64,000 nt of DNA from Sphingobium bisphenolivorans (GTDB taxonomy: Bacteria; Pseudomonadota; Alphaproteobacteria; Sphingomonadales; Sphingomonadaceae), in NCBI RefSeq assembly GCF_000412635.1, contig NZ_ASTG01000005.1:1-64000 (forward strand). The letters are read 5' to 3'. A model generated the notes under the pieces. The model was not told where the DNA came from. It ran no database searches and saw only the letters and a program-made list of their open reading frames with translations. A program made the position numbers and the translations under genes. This document shows, piece by piece, positions 1 through 8,763 of the stretch (positions within the stretch are counted from its first letter, which is position 1; every line of letters starts with the position of its first letter).

Positions 1-981
1 CGCAGCGGCGCGCTTGGACGCGTCGGCGAAGCTCTGCGGGTCGGGCACAACACCGGTCACCGGCACGACGTCCTCCGGGCTGGTGCCCCAGGTGACGTTC
101 GGCACGATCTCGGCGGCGTCAATTACGACGGTCTTGTCGAAGACGGCGCCCTCGTCGGTGTGCAGCGTCTTCCAATAGGCGACGGCGGCGTCCCAATCGG
201 CTCCCTTGGGCGCCATCGGGCGGTCCCTGAGATAGGCGAAGGTCTTCTCATCCGGCGCGAACAAGCCGGAGCGCGCGCCCGCTTCGATCGACATGTTGGC
301 TACGGTGAGGCGACCCTCGACCGACATGTCGCGGAAAACCGAACCGCGATATTCCATGACATAGCCGGTGCCGCCCGCGGTGCCGATACGGCCGCAGATC
401 GCCAGCGCCACATCCTTGGGCATGACACCAAAGCCCAGCTCGCCCTCGACCACGACTTCCATCGTCTTCGATTGCTTCAGGAGCAGCGTCTGGGTGGCGA
501 GCACATGCTCGACCTCCGACGTGCCGATGCCGAAGGCCAACGCGCCGAGCGCGCCGTGCGAACTGGTGTGGCTGTCACCGCAGACCAAAGTCGTGCCGGG
601 CAGCGTGAACCCCTGTTCCGGCCCCACGACATGGACGATGCCCTGTTCCGGGTCGGCGTCACCGATCAGGCGCACACCGAACTCGGGCGCGTTCTTCTCC
701 AGCGCGGCAAGCTGCTGCGCGCTTTCGGGATCAGCGATCGGGATACGATGCCCCTTTGCGTCACGGCGCGGCGTGGTCGGCAGATTGTGATCCGGCACGG
801 CAAGGGTCAGGTCGGGGCGGCGCACCTTGCGTCCGGCAAGGCGAAGCCCCTCGAACGCCTGCGGCGACGTCACCTCATGCACGAGGTGGCGATCGATATA
901 GATCAGGCAGGTTCCATCGGGACGGCGTTCAACGACATGCGCGTCCCAAATCTTCTCATACAGCGTGCGCGATTTACCCAT
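1..981 (-). CDS. leuC: 3-isopropylmalate dehydratase large subunit, 5' part only
   Basis: Isomerises 2-isopropylmalate to 3-isopropylmalate in leucine synthesis, together with LeuD, using a [4Fe-4S] cluster of the aconitase type. The gene starts at an ATG at 981 and runs off the left edge of the window, so only the first 327 codons are present. The N-terminus [17 protein letters not shown], the segment [19 protein letters not shown] and the motif [21 protein letters not shown] (about residues 135-155) are typical of LeuC. The cluster cysteines further along lie outside the window. About 105 bp separate it from the next gene upstream. Family assignment is secure. Confidence 0.96.
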   Translation of the reverse strand, partial: MGKSRTLYEKIWDAHVVERRPDGTCLIYIDRHLVHEVTSPQAFEGLRLAGRKVRRPDLTLAVPDHNLPTTPRRDAKGHRIPIADPESAQQLAALEKNAPEFGVRLIGDADPEQGIVHVVGPEQGFTLPGTTLVCGDSHTSSHGALGALAFGIGTSEVEHVLATQTLLLKQSKTMEVVVEGELGFGVMPKDVALAICGRIGTAGGTGYVMEYRGSVFRDMSVEGRLTVANMSIEAGARSGLFAPDEKTFAYLRDRPMAPKGADWDAAVAYWKTLHTDEGAVFDKTVVIDAAEIVPNVTWGTSPEDVVPVTGVVPDPQSFADASKRAAA

Positions 982-1086
982 AGCTCATCCCCCTAGACCC
1001 AGACAGGACAGGCGAAAAGAGGGAAAGCGGTCAATTTTTCCTGCTCCCGTCGATAGCGGCCTCGCGGAGGACGCGACGTCAACGGT

Positions 1087-1773
1087 TCAGGCGGCGCGAT
1101 GATCCTCCACGACGCGGCCGGCTGCGCCCACCTCCGCCTCGTGACTGTCCTCCCGCCATGTTTCGGCGAGCGCCGCCGCCTCCCATTCGCGCATGGCCGG
1201 CTGCTCCAGCATGAAATCGACCCAGGCGCGCGCCGCCGGTCCGACATCCAGATCATAGGTGCGCACGCGAAAGACCACCGGCGCATAGAAGGCATCGACC
1301 GCTGAAAAATGCTCTCCGGCGAGGAACGGGCCGCCGAACCGGGAAAGTCCCTCCTCCCACAACTCTTTCAGCCGCGCGATATTGCGGTTGAGCGCGGCCG
1401 ACGGCAGATGGGTTTCGACCCTGACGCCGACATTCATCGGGCAGTCGGCGCGCAGGACCGCAAAGCCGCTATGCATTTCCGCGACCGCCGACTGCGCCCA
1501 GGCCCGTGCGGCCTCCCCTTCCGGCCAGACGCCGGGGTGCCGGTCGGCAAGGTAGAGGAGGATGCCGAGCGAATCCCAAATGGTGCGATCACCGTCGATC
1601 AGCACCGGCACCTGGCCGGATGGAGAGAAGGCGCGGAAGGCCGCGTGATTTTCAGCCGAGGCGAAAGGCTCGATCCGATCGACGAAGGGAATGGATAGCG
1701 CCTTCATCAGCACCCATGGACGCAGCGACCAGCTCGAATAATTCCGGTTCGCGGTGATGAGCGTATAGGACAT
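1087..1773 (-). CDS. glutathione S-transferase family protein
   Basis: A 228-residue cytosolic protein with a thioredoxin-like N-terminal half and a helical C-terminal half. The start YTLITANRNYSSWSLRPWV carries the Tyr/Ser region used to activate glutathione, and the segment SGQVPVLIDGDRTIWDSLGI (residues about 51-70) contains the cis-proline of the glutathione site (Val-Pro-Val) and the following Asp-Ser contact. Length is usual for the family. It stands alone between leuC and aceA on the same strand. The natural substrate cannot be read from sequence. Confidence 0.9.
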   Translation of the reverse strand: MSYTLITANRNYSSWSLRPWVLMKALSIPFVDRIEPFASAENHAAFRAFSPSGQVPVLIDGDRTIWDSLGILLYLADRHPGVWPEGEAARAWAQSAVAEMHSGFAVLRADCPMNVGVRVETHLPSAALNRNIARLKELWEEGLSRFGGPFLAGEHFSAVDAFYAPVVFRVRTYDLDVGPAARAWVDFMLEQPAMREWEAAALAETWREDSHEAEVGAAGRVVEDHRAA

Positions 1774-1848
1774 GCGCTTTTCCCTTCAGGCGGCAAGGCA
1801 GGATAGTCGTCCCTGATGCGGCATGAAAGCCGCAAACCGGCCGACCCC

Positions 1849-1882
1849 AAAAAACGGCCCGAAGTGCGAATCTCCGGGCCGT
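1849..1882 (-). terminator. intrinsic terminator downstream of aceA
   Basis: Read on the minus strand, an 8-bp GC-rich stem (ACGGCCCG pairing with CGGGCCGT) is followed directly by six T residues. It lies about 120 bp past the aceA stop codon and about 75 bp before the GST gene, so it should end the aceA transcript. Confidence 0.8.
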
Positions 1883-1945
1883 CCAGTCCTTCCACCCTGA
1901 TCGCGAGGCTAGCACCCTCGCGACCCGGATCGTTCAGCAGCGATC

Positions 1946-2022
1946 AGGCTGCAAACTGGTTCCCCTGCAGCCTTTAGGCTGCAAACTAGTTCCCCCGCAG
2001 CCTTTAGGCTGCAAACTGGTTC
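1946..2022. repeat. 30-bp tandem repeat of the aceA 3' end
   Basis: Two full 30-bp units (1946-1975 and 1976-2005) and a third partial unit (2006-2022) lie head to tail. The partial unit is the real end of aceA (codons for Asn-Gln-Phe-Ala-Ala), so the two downstream copies repeat the last codons and the stop. The units differ at two positions. Each boundary forms a short palindrome GCAGCC-TTTA-GGCTGC (1967-1982 and 1997-2012), and a weaker third copy sits at 1937-1952. It looks like local slippage duplication rather than a mobile element. Confidence 0.9.
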
Positions 2023-3596
2023 ATCGTGTTGTGCGCGCCGCCGGCCTTGAGCGCGGCTTCGCCGGCGAAATATTCCTTATGATCATCGCCGATGTCGGAC
2101 CCCGCCATATTCTGGTGCTTGACGCAGGCGATACCCTGGCGGATTTCCTTGCGCTGGACGCCCTCGACATAGCCGAGCATGCCCGCTTCACCGAAATATT
2201 CCCTGGCGAGATTGTCGGTGCTGAGCGCAGCCGTGTGATAGGTCGGCAGGGTGATGAGGTGATGGAAGATGCCGGCCCGCGCCGCCGCATCCCGCTGGAA
2301 GGTGCGGATCTTCTCATCAGCCTCACGGCCCAGATCGGTGGCATCATAATCGGCACTCATCAGCTTGGCGCGGTCGTAGGCGCTGACGTCCTTGCCCTCG
2401 GCGGTCCAGGCATCGAACACCTGCTGGCGGAAGTTGAGCGTCCAGTTGAACGACGGGGAGTTGTTGTAGACCAGCTTCGCGTTGGGGACGACTTCGCGGA
2501 TGCGGTCGACCATGCCGGCGATCTGCTCGACGTGGGGCTTTTCGGTTTCGATCCACAGCAGATCCGCGCCGTTCTGGAGCGAGGTGATGCAGTCGAGCAC
2601 GACGCGATCCTCGCCCGTGCCGCTGCGGAACTGAAAGAGGTTGGACGGCAGGCGCTTGGGACGGAACAACTTGCCTTCACGAGCCAGCACGACATCGCCG
2701 CGCAGCGTGGTGATGTCGGTGACCTCCTCGACGTCTAGGAAGCTGTTATACTGGTCGCCCAGATCGCCATCTTCCTTGCTGTAGGCGATCTGCTTGGTCA
2801 GGCCGGCGCCAAGCGAGTCGGTACGGGCGACGATGATGCCATCGTCGATACCGAGTTCGAGGAAGGCGTAGCGCACCGCGCGAATCTTCGCGAGGAAATC
2901 CTCGTGCGGGACGGTAACCTTGCCGTCCTGATGGCCGCACTGCTTTTCGTCGGACACCTGATTCTCGATCTGGATGCAGCAGGCGCCCGCCTCGATGAAC
3001 TTCTTGGCGAGCAGATAGGTCGCCTCGGCATTGCCGAAGCCCGCGTCGATGTCCGCGATGATCGGAACGATGTGGGTTTCGTAATTGTCGATGTCGTGGC
3101 TGATCTTTTGCGCCTTGACCTCGTCGCCGGCTTCGCGGGCGGCGTCGAGATCCCGGAACATCATGCCCAGCTCACGAGCGTCAGCCTGACGCAGGAAGGT
3201 GTAGAGTTCCTCGATCAGCGCCGGAACGCTGGTCTTTTCGTGCATCGACTGATCGGGCAGCGGGCCGAACTCGCTGCGGAGCGCGGCAACCATCCAGCCC
3301 GAGAGATAGAGGTAGCGGCCCTTGGTGGTGCCAAAATGCTTCTTGATGGAGATCATCTTCTGCTGGCCGATGAAGCCGTGCCAGCAGCCCAGCGACTGGG
3401 TGTAGTTCGCCGGATCGGCGTCATAGGCGGCCATGTCGCGGCGCATGATGCGGGCAGTGTAGCGCGCGATATCGAGGCCGGTGTGGAAGCGGTTCTGCAG
3501 ACGCATGCGCGCAACCGATTCGGGCGCGATCCCGTCCCAATGACCCTGACCGCTGATGACGGTGTCGGCCCTCGTGATTTCCTGGCTGTAGGTCAT
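2004..3596 (-). CDS. aceA: isocitrate lyase
   Basis: Splits isocitrate into succinate and glyoxylate, the first step of the glyoxylate bypass used for growth on acetate and fatty acids. The catalytic cysteine is in DEKQCGHQDGKVTVPHEDF (about residue 220), preceded by the metal-binding ADIDAGFGN. The start at 3596 gives 530 residues, matching the long Pseudomonas-type lyase, and has a GAGGAA ribosome site 8 bases upstream; a further-upstream in-frame start at 3635 would add 13 unlikely residues. The gene faces a ScfR/RamB-type regulator across 140 bp. Its 3' end is tandemly duplicated just beyond the stop. Malate synthase is not in the window. Confidence 0.97.
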   Translation of the reverse strand: MTYSQEITRADTVISGQGHWDGIAPESVARMRLQNRFHTGLDIARYTARIMRRDMAAYDADPANYTQSLGCWHGFIGQQKMISIKKHFGTTKGRYLYLSGWMVAALRSEFGPLPDQSMHEKTSVPALIEELYTFLRQADARELGMMFRDLDAAREAGDEVKAQKISHDIDNYETHIVPIIADIDAGFGNAEATYLLAKKFIEAGACCIQIENQVSDEKQCGHQDGKVTVPHEDFLAKIRAVRYAFLELGIDDGIIVARTDSLGAGLTKQIAYSKEDGDLGDQYNSFLDVEEVTDITTLRGDVVLAREGKLFRPKRLPSNLFQFRSGTGEDRVVLDCITSLQNGADLLWIETEKPHVEQIAGMVDRIREVVPNAKLVYNNSPSFNWTLNFRQQVFDAWTAEGKDVSAYDRAKLMSADYDATDLGREADEKIRTFQRDAAARAGIFHHLITLPTYHTAALSTDNLAREYFGEAGMLGYVEGVQRKEIRQGIACVKHQNMAGSDIGDDHKEYFAGEAALKAGGAHNTMNQFAA

Positions 3597-3686
3597 GAAC
3601 AATTCCTCGGTCGCTTGGCAATATATGACCTTCATCTAGGCGGGCATCTTGTGCCGTGGCAGAGCGTGCGAGGTTCAGTTGTCGAT

Positions 3687-3709
3687 CTTTACAAACTTCT
3701 GCTGTAAAG
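3687..3709. promoter_or_regulatory. candidate operator between aceA and its divergent regulator
   Basis: A perfect 7-bp inverted repeat CTTTACA / TGTAAAG with a 9-bp spacer, followed by a further half-site CTGTAAGG at 3710-3717. It is the only clear palindrome in the 140-bp divergent gap, 28 bp before the regulator's start. A role in binding that regulator is inferred from position only. Confidence 0.55.
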
Positions 3710-3736
3710 CTGTAAGGATCGTACAGGAGCGACAGA

Positions 3737-5131
3737 ATGGCGAGGGATCGTCCAGTATATATGGGACCGCGGCTGCGACGGCTGCGGCGCGAACTGGGCC
3801 TGACCCAGTCCGACATGGCAACCGATCTGGAGATTTCGGCCAGCTATGTCGCGCTGCTGGAGCGCAATCAGCGGCCGCTCACTGCGGACATGCTGCTGCG
3901 GCTGGCCCGCACCTACAAGATGGACATGGGGGAACTTGCCGGCGATGGCGGCGCGGAGCAGGCCGCACGACTGCAGGCGGTGCTGAAGGACCCGATGTTC
4001 GCCGACATCGATCTGCCGACGCTCGCCACCGGCGATGTCGCGGTCAACTATCCGGGGATCACCGAAGCCTTGCTGCGCCTGCACACGGCCTATCGGGAGG
4101 AACAGTTGGCCCTCGCCGATCGCGGCCTCGGTCAGGATGATGCCGAGGCGTCCGACCCCGTCGCCGAATCGCGCCGTTTTCTGGGCGCCCGACGGAACAG
4201 CTTTCCGCTGCTGGACGATGCGGGCGAGAAACTCGCCTCTGAAGCGGAGGCGGCGGGTGGGCTTGGGGCCTGGCTCAAGGCGAAGCACAATCTGCGGGTC
4301 CGACGCCTTCCCGCCGATGTCATGGCAGGATCGGTCCGGCGGCTGGATAGACATCGCGACGCGGTCCTGCTCGACGATCGGCTCGACGGAGCGAGCACCG
4401 CCTTTCAGCTCGCTCTGCAGACCGCCTATCTCGAGATGCGGCGCCAGTTCGACGCCGTGCTGAAGGACGGCCACTTCATCAGCGAAAGCGGGCGCCGCCT
4501 GACACGGCGGGCACTCGCCAGCTACGGCGCCGCCGCTATCCTGATGCCCTATACCGCCTTTGCCAAGGCGGTTGAGACGCGCCGCTATGATGTGGAGGCG
4601 CTCGCCCGGCAGTTCGGCACCAGCTTTGAACAAACGGCGCACCGGATGACCACGCTGCAGAAGCCGGGGCATGAGCGCGTACCCTTCTTCTTCCTGCGCG
4701 TCGATCAGGCAGGCAATGTCAGCAAACGGCTGGACAGTGCCGGCTTCCCCTTTGCCCGCCACGGCGGCTCCTGTCCGCTGTGGAGCGTCCATCGCGCCTT
4801 CGAACGGCCGCGCGAAGTCCTCACCCAATGGCTGGAACTGCCGGACGGGCAGCGCTTCTTTTCCATCGCAAGGACCGTAACGGCGGGCGGCGGCAGCTGG
4901 GGGACGGCGCGCATCGAGCGGGCGATCGCCCTGTGCTGCTCGGCCGAACATGCGCACAAGCTGACCTACACGGCGGGCGCGCAGCCCGGCGAGCCGACCC
5001 CCATCGGCGTCACCTGCCGCCTCTGCCACCGGAGCCAGTGCATGGCCCGATCCGCTCCACCGATCGGGCGCGACATGCTGCCGGAAGATTTCCGGCGCGC
5101 AAACGCGCCCTTCGGTTTCGCGGATGGATAA
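3737..5131 (+). CDS. XRE-family regulator with IrrE-like and DUF2083 domains (ScfR/RamB type)
   Basis: A 464-residue transcription factor. Residues about 10-65 form an XRE helix-turn-helix (LRRLRRELGLTQSDMATDL..SASYVALLERNQRPLT). The middle (about 150-260) aligns with the ImmA/IrrE-like region, and the C-terminal part ends in a cysteine-rich segment (CPLW ... CCSAEHAHKL ... GVTCRLCHRSQC) typical of the short-chain acyl-CoA regulators RamB and ScfR. Members of this family control aceA, aceB or acyl-CoA genes in other bacteria, and this one is divergent to aceA, so it is the likely regulator of the glyoxylate bypass. The effector is not readable from the sequence. Confidence 0.88.
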   Translation: MARDRPVYMGPRLRRLRRELGLTQSDMATDLEISASYVALLERNQRPLTADMLLRLARTYKMDMGELAGDGGAEQAARLQAVLKDPMFADIDLPTLATGDVAVNYPGITEALLRLHTAYREEQLALADRGLGQDDAEASDPVAESRRFLGARRNSFPLLDDAGEKLASEAEAAGGLGAWLKAKHNLRVRRLPADVMAGSVRRLDRHRDAVLLDDRLDGASTAFQLALQTAYLEMRRQFDAVLKDGHFISESGRRLTRRALASYGAAAILMPYTAFAKAVETRRYDVEALARQFGTSFEQTAHRMTTLQKPGHERVPFFFLRVDQAGNVSKRLDSAGFPFARHGGSCPLWSVHRAFERPREVLTQWLELPDGQRFFSIARTVTAGGGSWGTARIERAIALCCSAEHAHKLTYTAGAQPGEPTPIGVTCRLCHRSQCMARSAPPIGRDMLPEDFRRANAPFGFADG

Positions 5132-5135
5132 GGCG

Positions 5136-5166
5136 AAGGGGGCCGGCGAACTACGCCGACCCCTTT
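5136..5166 (+). terminator. terminator hairpin after the ScfR/RamB-type gene
   Basis: A stem of about 12 bp with one mismatch (AAGGGG-CCGGCG pairing with CGCCG-CCCCTT) followed by a pyrimidine-rich run. It lies between two convergent genes and may serve both. Confidence 0.65.
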
Positions 5167-5176
5167 CTTCCGTTAC

Positions 5177-5782
5177 TTAGCGGGGGTCATGCCTGCGATC
5201 AGCTTCTCGCAATCGTCCGACGGGCGGGGCGTTGCGGTGATCTACCGGCTCGTGCACCAGATCGTCGAACAGCGCACGATAGTGGATCATCGCCCGGCGC
5301 AGATCTTCGGTATTGGCTTCGCCACGCGCATGACGGACGGCGATGTCATGGGCGCTGCGATAATTTTGCACGACCTCGGGATGATCGACCGACAGGTCGG
5401 CCGAACGCTGCTCGAAATCGCCGATGGGATAGCCGCGCACCTCCATGACTTCGGTGAGGAGCGCGTCGGCGCGGGTCACCGCACCCTGCGGGTCATCGAC
5501 GAACTGGGCCTGCACGCGCACCCAGGCCTCGGTAAAGGCATCGGCCTGCTGGGGCGACAGGGGACGGATGGTGAAGGCGGCAACGCGCTTCTCACGCTCC
5601 TGCAATTCGGCTTCTGCCTTGCGCGTGCTGCCGGTCGCTTCGAGCGTGCGGCTATATTCCGGACCGAACTTGGCGCGGAGATTGGCGCGGCGCCGGTTGC
5701 TGATCACCAGCACAGCGACCGCGGCCACCAGAATAAGGGCCAGAAGTGCCAGACCGACTTCCAGCGGGGTCAATGTGACCAT
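5177..5782 (-). CDS. single-pass membrane protein, unknown function
   Basis: 201 residues from an ATG at 5782 with a GGAG site 9 bases upstream. One membrane segment at residues about 7-28 (LEVGLALLALILVAAVAVLVI) is followed by arginines, so the rest should be cytoplasmic. The middle (residues about 60-140) is a helical soluble part containing EREKRVAAFTIRPLSPQQADAF, VRVQAQFVDDPQGAVTRAD and a conserved-looking VRGYPIGDFEQRSADLSVDHP. This pattern recurs in unnamed alphaproteobacterial proteins. I do not assign a function. Confidence 0.72.
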   Translation of the reverse strand: MVTLTPLEVGLALLALILVAAVAVLVISNRRRANLRAKFGPEYSRTLEATGSTRKAEAELQEREKRVAAFTIRPLSPQQADAFTEAWVRVQAQFVDDPQGAVTRADALLTEVMEVRGYPIGDFEQRSADLSVDHPEVVQNYRSAHDIAVRHARGEANTEDLRRAMIHYRALFDDLVHEPVDHRNAPPVGRLREADRRHDPR

Positions 5783-5903
5783 GACATTTCTCTCCTCACG
5801 GCCCTTGCGAAGCCGCAACTGACGCCCGCCGCCAATGCAGGATTCAACCGGCATTCGCGGCCTTTGTTCCAGCTGTTGCAGCTCGATGAAGGCGCGGGAG
5901 GAG

Positions 5904-6107
5904 CTAACCCTCTATGAGATCGAGATAAGCCACCACATCATTGTCGGTCGCGAGGAACAACCCGTCCTGCACATCCTGCGGCTGCTGCTCGGCAATGAGC
6001 ATCGCCTCGCTCAGCGGCCCGTAGAAGAGCGTCGTGGCAGCGCCGCCCTCCTGAGCATCGCTCAGATGGTAGAGACGGACAGTAGCGGAACCATAAGTCG
6101 TGCGCAT
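5904..6107 (-). CDS. small hypothetical protein
   Basis: 67 residues, acidic, with no membrane segment or cysteine. It lies between the membrane-anchored protein and the beta-helix protein on the same strand, 121 bp from the first and 44 bp from the second. Coding bias looks normal and no overlapping alternative gene fits better. Not recognised; it could be a small regulatory or structural protein. Confidence 0.5.
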   Translation of the reverse strand: MRTTYGSATVRLYHLSDAQEGGAATTLFYGPLSEAMLIAEQQPQDVQDGLFLATDNDVVAYLDLIEG

Positions 6108-6151
6108 GCCCGCCCTATCGCGCGCATGACGCCCCGAGGCAAGGCAGCCGC

Positions 6152-7090
6152 TCAGCGGCGGTCGGACGTCTTGATCCCGGGGGCCAGGCGATTGGCACCG
6201 ATCTGGACGGCATCGTCCGTGAAATTGGCGACGAAGCTGCTGTTGCGTTGCAGGCCTGGCACGAAGCGCGCGCTGTTGTTGACGATCGACAGCCCGCTGC
6301 TGTCATGCTCCCGCCCTTCCGGTGCGACGGTGATAAAGGCGCTGTAATTGTCCTTGTTGCGGCCCTGCACCATCTCGTTCCCGCTGATCAGCCCGCCGGC
6401 GCCGTTCGACAGGTCGATCATATAGTTGGTGAGCCGCCCCGCGCTGTCGTCGAAGCTGTTGTCCGTGATGGTGACGCGCGACGTGCGAGTCTTCAGATAA
6501 TGGCCGCCATCGCCCTGATCGAATCGGGAGCGGGTGACGGTCAGGCTGCCGTAATTTCCAACATAGATGCCATGCGCACAGGCGAGGTCGCGGTCGCAGC
6601 GGCCAAGATGGCGGAAGGTCGATTTGTCGATCCGCACGCTTTCTCGCGGCGAGTCGCCAGTCAAAATGCCTTCCTCGCTATTGCGGAACAGGCTGTTGGT
6701 GACGGTCAGATTGCCGCGTTCCAGCCGGATGCCCGCGCCATTGCCGTCTGGAACCCGCAGGTTCTGGAACACGATGCCATCGATCACGCTTGACCGCCCG
6801 CGCAGGACAAGCGCGGCCTTCCCCTCACAAGCCACGCCGTTCAGGATCACCGAACCGGCGGTCTGGGCACGGATCGTCACATCGCCGCCGTCCTGTACCG
6901 CGCATTGGCCATAAGTGCCCGCGGCGATCAGCACCGTGCCCCTGCCGTTGCCGATAGCCCGCACCGCTTCGCCAAGCGACGCAAAGCCGCGCCCGCTTTC
7001 CGCCACGACAAAGGGGGTCGCCGTACCCTGCGCCAGAGCGGTGGCGCCTATCGCGGCGGAAACGAGCAGGAGAGTAGACAATAGACGCAT
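6152..7090 (-). CDS. secreted right-handed beta-helix repeat protein
   Basis: 312 residues from an ATG at 7090. The first 21 residues (MRLLSTLLLVSAAIGATALAQ) are a signal peptide with an AxA-type cleavage site, so it is exported. The rest consists of repeated short strands with N/G turns (GNLTVTNSLFRNSEEGIL, YGSLTVTRSRFDQGDGGHYL, SRVTITDNSFDDSAGRL, GLISGNEMVQG), the pattern of parallel beta-helix proteins such as pectate-lyase-like or alginate-epimerase-like folds. No catalytic residue set is evident. It probably binds or cuts a polysaccharide, but the substrate is unknown. A start at 7126 would put residues before the signal peptide and is unlikely. Confidence 0.82.
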   Translation of the reverse strand: MRLLSTLLLVSAAIGATALAQGTATPFVVAESGRGFASLGEAVRAIGNGRGTVLIAAGTYGQCAVQDGGDVTIRAQTAGSVILNGVACEGKAALVLRGRSSVIDGIVFQNLRVPDGNGAGIRLERGNLTVTNSLFRNSEEGILTGDSPRESVRIDKSTFRHLGRCDRDLACAHGIYVGNYGSLTVTRSRFDQGDGGHYLKTRTSRVTITDNSFDDSAGRLTNYMIDLSNGAGGLISGNEMVQGRNKDNYSAFITVAPEGREHDSSGLSIVNNSARFVPGLQRNSSFVANFTDDAVQIGANRLAPGIKTSDRR

Positions 7091-7251
7091 AACCAAAGCT
7101 ATAGGCGCGGCGGCACAGCCCGCCAATGCGCTGTCATGGTTAACAAAATCCTGTTCCGCTATGGGACAGCCGCGCGCGAAACCGTCCGCTCCGCATTAAA
7201 ATATCATCATGGTTGGCGCACGCGCGCTGGCAGGTTAAGCCTTATCCGTCC

Positions 7252-8745
7252 ATGTCTTCCATCCTCCCCCGCCGACGCGCAGCACGCCGCATGATGATCG
7301 GCGGCATGGCGCTGTGCCTGGCGATGCTGGCAGGCTGTACCGATGAAGGCAGCGGCCCTGTGACGGTCAGCGTGATCGGCTCTCCCAACGACTTTACGCG
7401 GCCGCTTGAGCGGCTCCCCGGCCCCGGCGCCAAGCTGTTCCTGGAGGCGACGGCGCAGGGTCTTGTCGCCTTCGACGCCGGCGGAGAGATATTGCCCGCG
7501 CTCGCGCAGCGCTGGATCGTGGAGGATGACGGCCGAAGCTATATTTTCCGCCTGCGGAGGGCCAATTGGCCCGACGGCAGCCGGGTCACGGCCAAGGATG
7601 TCGAGCGCATCCTGATGTCCCGGATCGAGAGCCTGCGTCGGCTGGATCCGGACGGACCGCTGGACGCCGTGCGCGACGTTGTCGCAATGACTGGCGAAGT
7701 TATCGAGATCCGGCTTGCCGCACCCCGGCCCTATCTGCTTCAGATGCTGGCGCAGCCGCAGATGGCGATCCTCTCGCGGGAGGGTGGCACGGGTCCCTAC
7801 CGGACCGAACTGCGCAACCGGACATGGGTGCTGACCCCCGTCGATCGGCCCACCAATGAGGAAGGCGAGGAATTGCCGCTGCCGGCCTGGCAAACGCGCG
7901 TCCTGCGGACGGAACGGGCCGCGCTGGCCGTCATGCGCTTCCAGCAGGGAAAGGCCGCGCTGGTGCTGGGCGGACGCTTTTCGGACCTGCCGCTGCTTGT
8001 GCCAGCGGGTGTCGATCGCGACGCGGTAAGGATCGACCCGGTGCGGGGGCTGCTGGGGCTGGCGATCACGGGCAAGGGCAAGCTGCTGGACGACGACGGC
8101 GTCCGCCGGGCGATCAACATGACGATCGACCGCAGCCAGCTGCCTGCCATGTTCCCGCTCGGCGGCTGGGCGACAACCGAGCAGATTTTGCCGATGCAGC
8201 TCGATCTGCCCGTGCCCCCGGCTCAGCCTGACTGGTCCAACCTGGCGATAGAGGATCGGCGCGCGCAGGCGCAGGCGGTGATGACCCGCTGGCGCAGCGA
8301 TCATGGCGACCCCCCGGCCTTGCGCATCGCACTGCCCGATGGGGCGGGCGCCACCATGTTGTTCGGGCTGATCCGCCACGATCTGGGACTCATCGGCCTC
8401 CCGGCCGAGCGCGTATCGCTGGACAAGGAGGCGGACCTGCGGCTGGTCGATGAGGTCGCCGCCTATGACAGCGCGCTCTGGTATCTCGGCCGCATCGGTT
8501 GCGCGCGCAAGGTGCATTGCTCGGCCGAGGCGGATGCGCAGTTGCAGGCGGCGAGCCTTGCCAGCAGCGGGGAGGAGCGGATGGCCCGCGTCGCCCAGGC
8601 CGAAGCGCTGATGCAGGCGCATAACGGCTTCATAGCGCTCGGTGCGCCGGTGCGCTGGTCGCTCGTGGCGGATCGGCTGAACGGCTTTCTTCCCTCCCCC
8701 CGCGCGCGCCACCCATTGAACCATCTTTTCCGCAGCACCAACTAG
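7252..8745 (+). CDS. orphan family 5 extracellular solute-binding lipoprotein
   Basis: 497 residues. It starts with an arginine-rich stretch and a hydrophobic segment ending in the lipobox LAGC (residues about 25-28), so it should be a lipoprotein. The body resembles peptide/nickel-type binding proteins: FLEATAQGLVAFD, LAQRWIVEDDGRSYIFRLRRANWPDGSRVTAKDV and VRRAINMTIDRSQLPAMF are family features. No ABC permease or ATPase is adjacent, which is unusual; the next gene, 18 bp downstream, is a DUF4112 protein. It may use a distant transporter or have another role. I chose the ATG at 7252 because it puts the positive residues next to the signal; no strong ribosome site is visible. Confidence 0.8.
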   Translation: MSSILPRRRAARRMMIGGMALCLAMLAGCTDEGSGPVTVSVIGSPNDFTRPLERLPGPGAKLFLEATAQGLVAFDAGGEILPALAQRWIVEDDGRSYIFRLRRANWPDGSRVTAKDVERILMSRIESLRRLDPDGPLDAVRDVVAMTGEVIEIRLAAPRPYLLQMLAQPQMAILSREGGTGPYRTELRNRTWVLTPVDRPTNEEGEELPLPAWQTRVLRTERAALAVMRFQQGKAALVLGGRFSDLPLLVPAGVDRDAVRIDPVRGLLGLAITGKGKLLDDDGVRRAINMTIDRSQLPAMFPLGGWATTEQILPMQLDLPVPPAQPDWSNLAIEDRRAQAQAVMTRWRSDHGDPPALRIALPDGAGATMLFGLIRHDLGLIGLPAERVSLDKEADLRLVDEVAAYDSALWYLGRIGCARKVHCSAEADAQLQAASLASSGEERMARVAQAEALMQAHNGFIALGAPVRWSLVADRLNGFLPSPRARHPLNHLFRSTN

Positions 8746-8763
8746 GGAGCCGGAGGACAGGCG

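Noticed and set aside
1946-2022. Tandem repeats near aceA as a possible CRISPR array
   Set aside because: The units are directly abutting, only 2.5 copies, and are copies of the aceA 3' end; no spacers and no cas genes.
3689-5029. 446-codon open frame opposite the ScfR/RamB-type gene
   Set aside because: The plus-strand gene has an XRE helix-turn-helix and the cysteine-rich tail; the minus-strand frame shows none.
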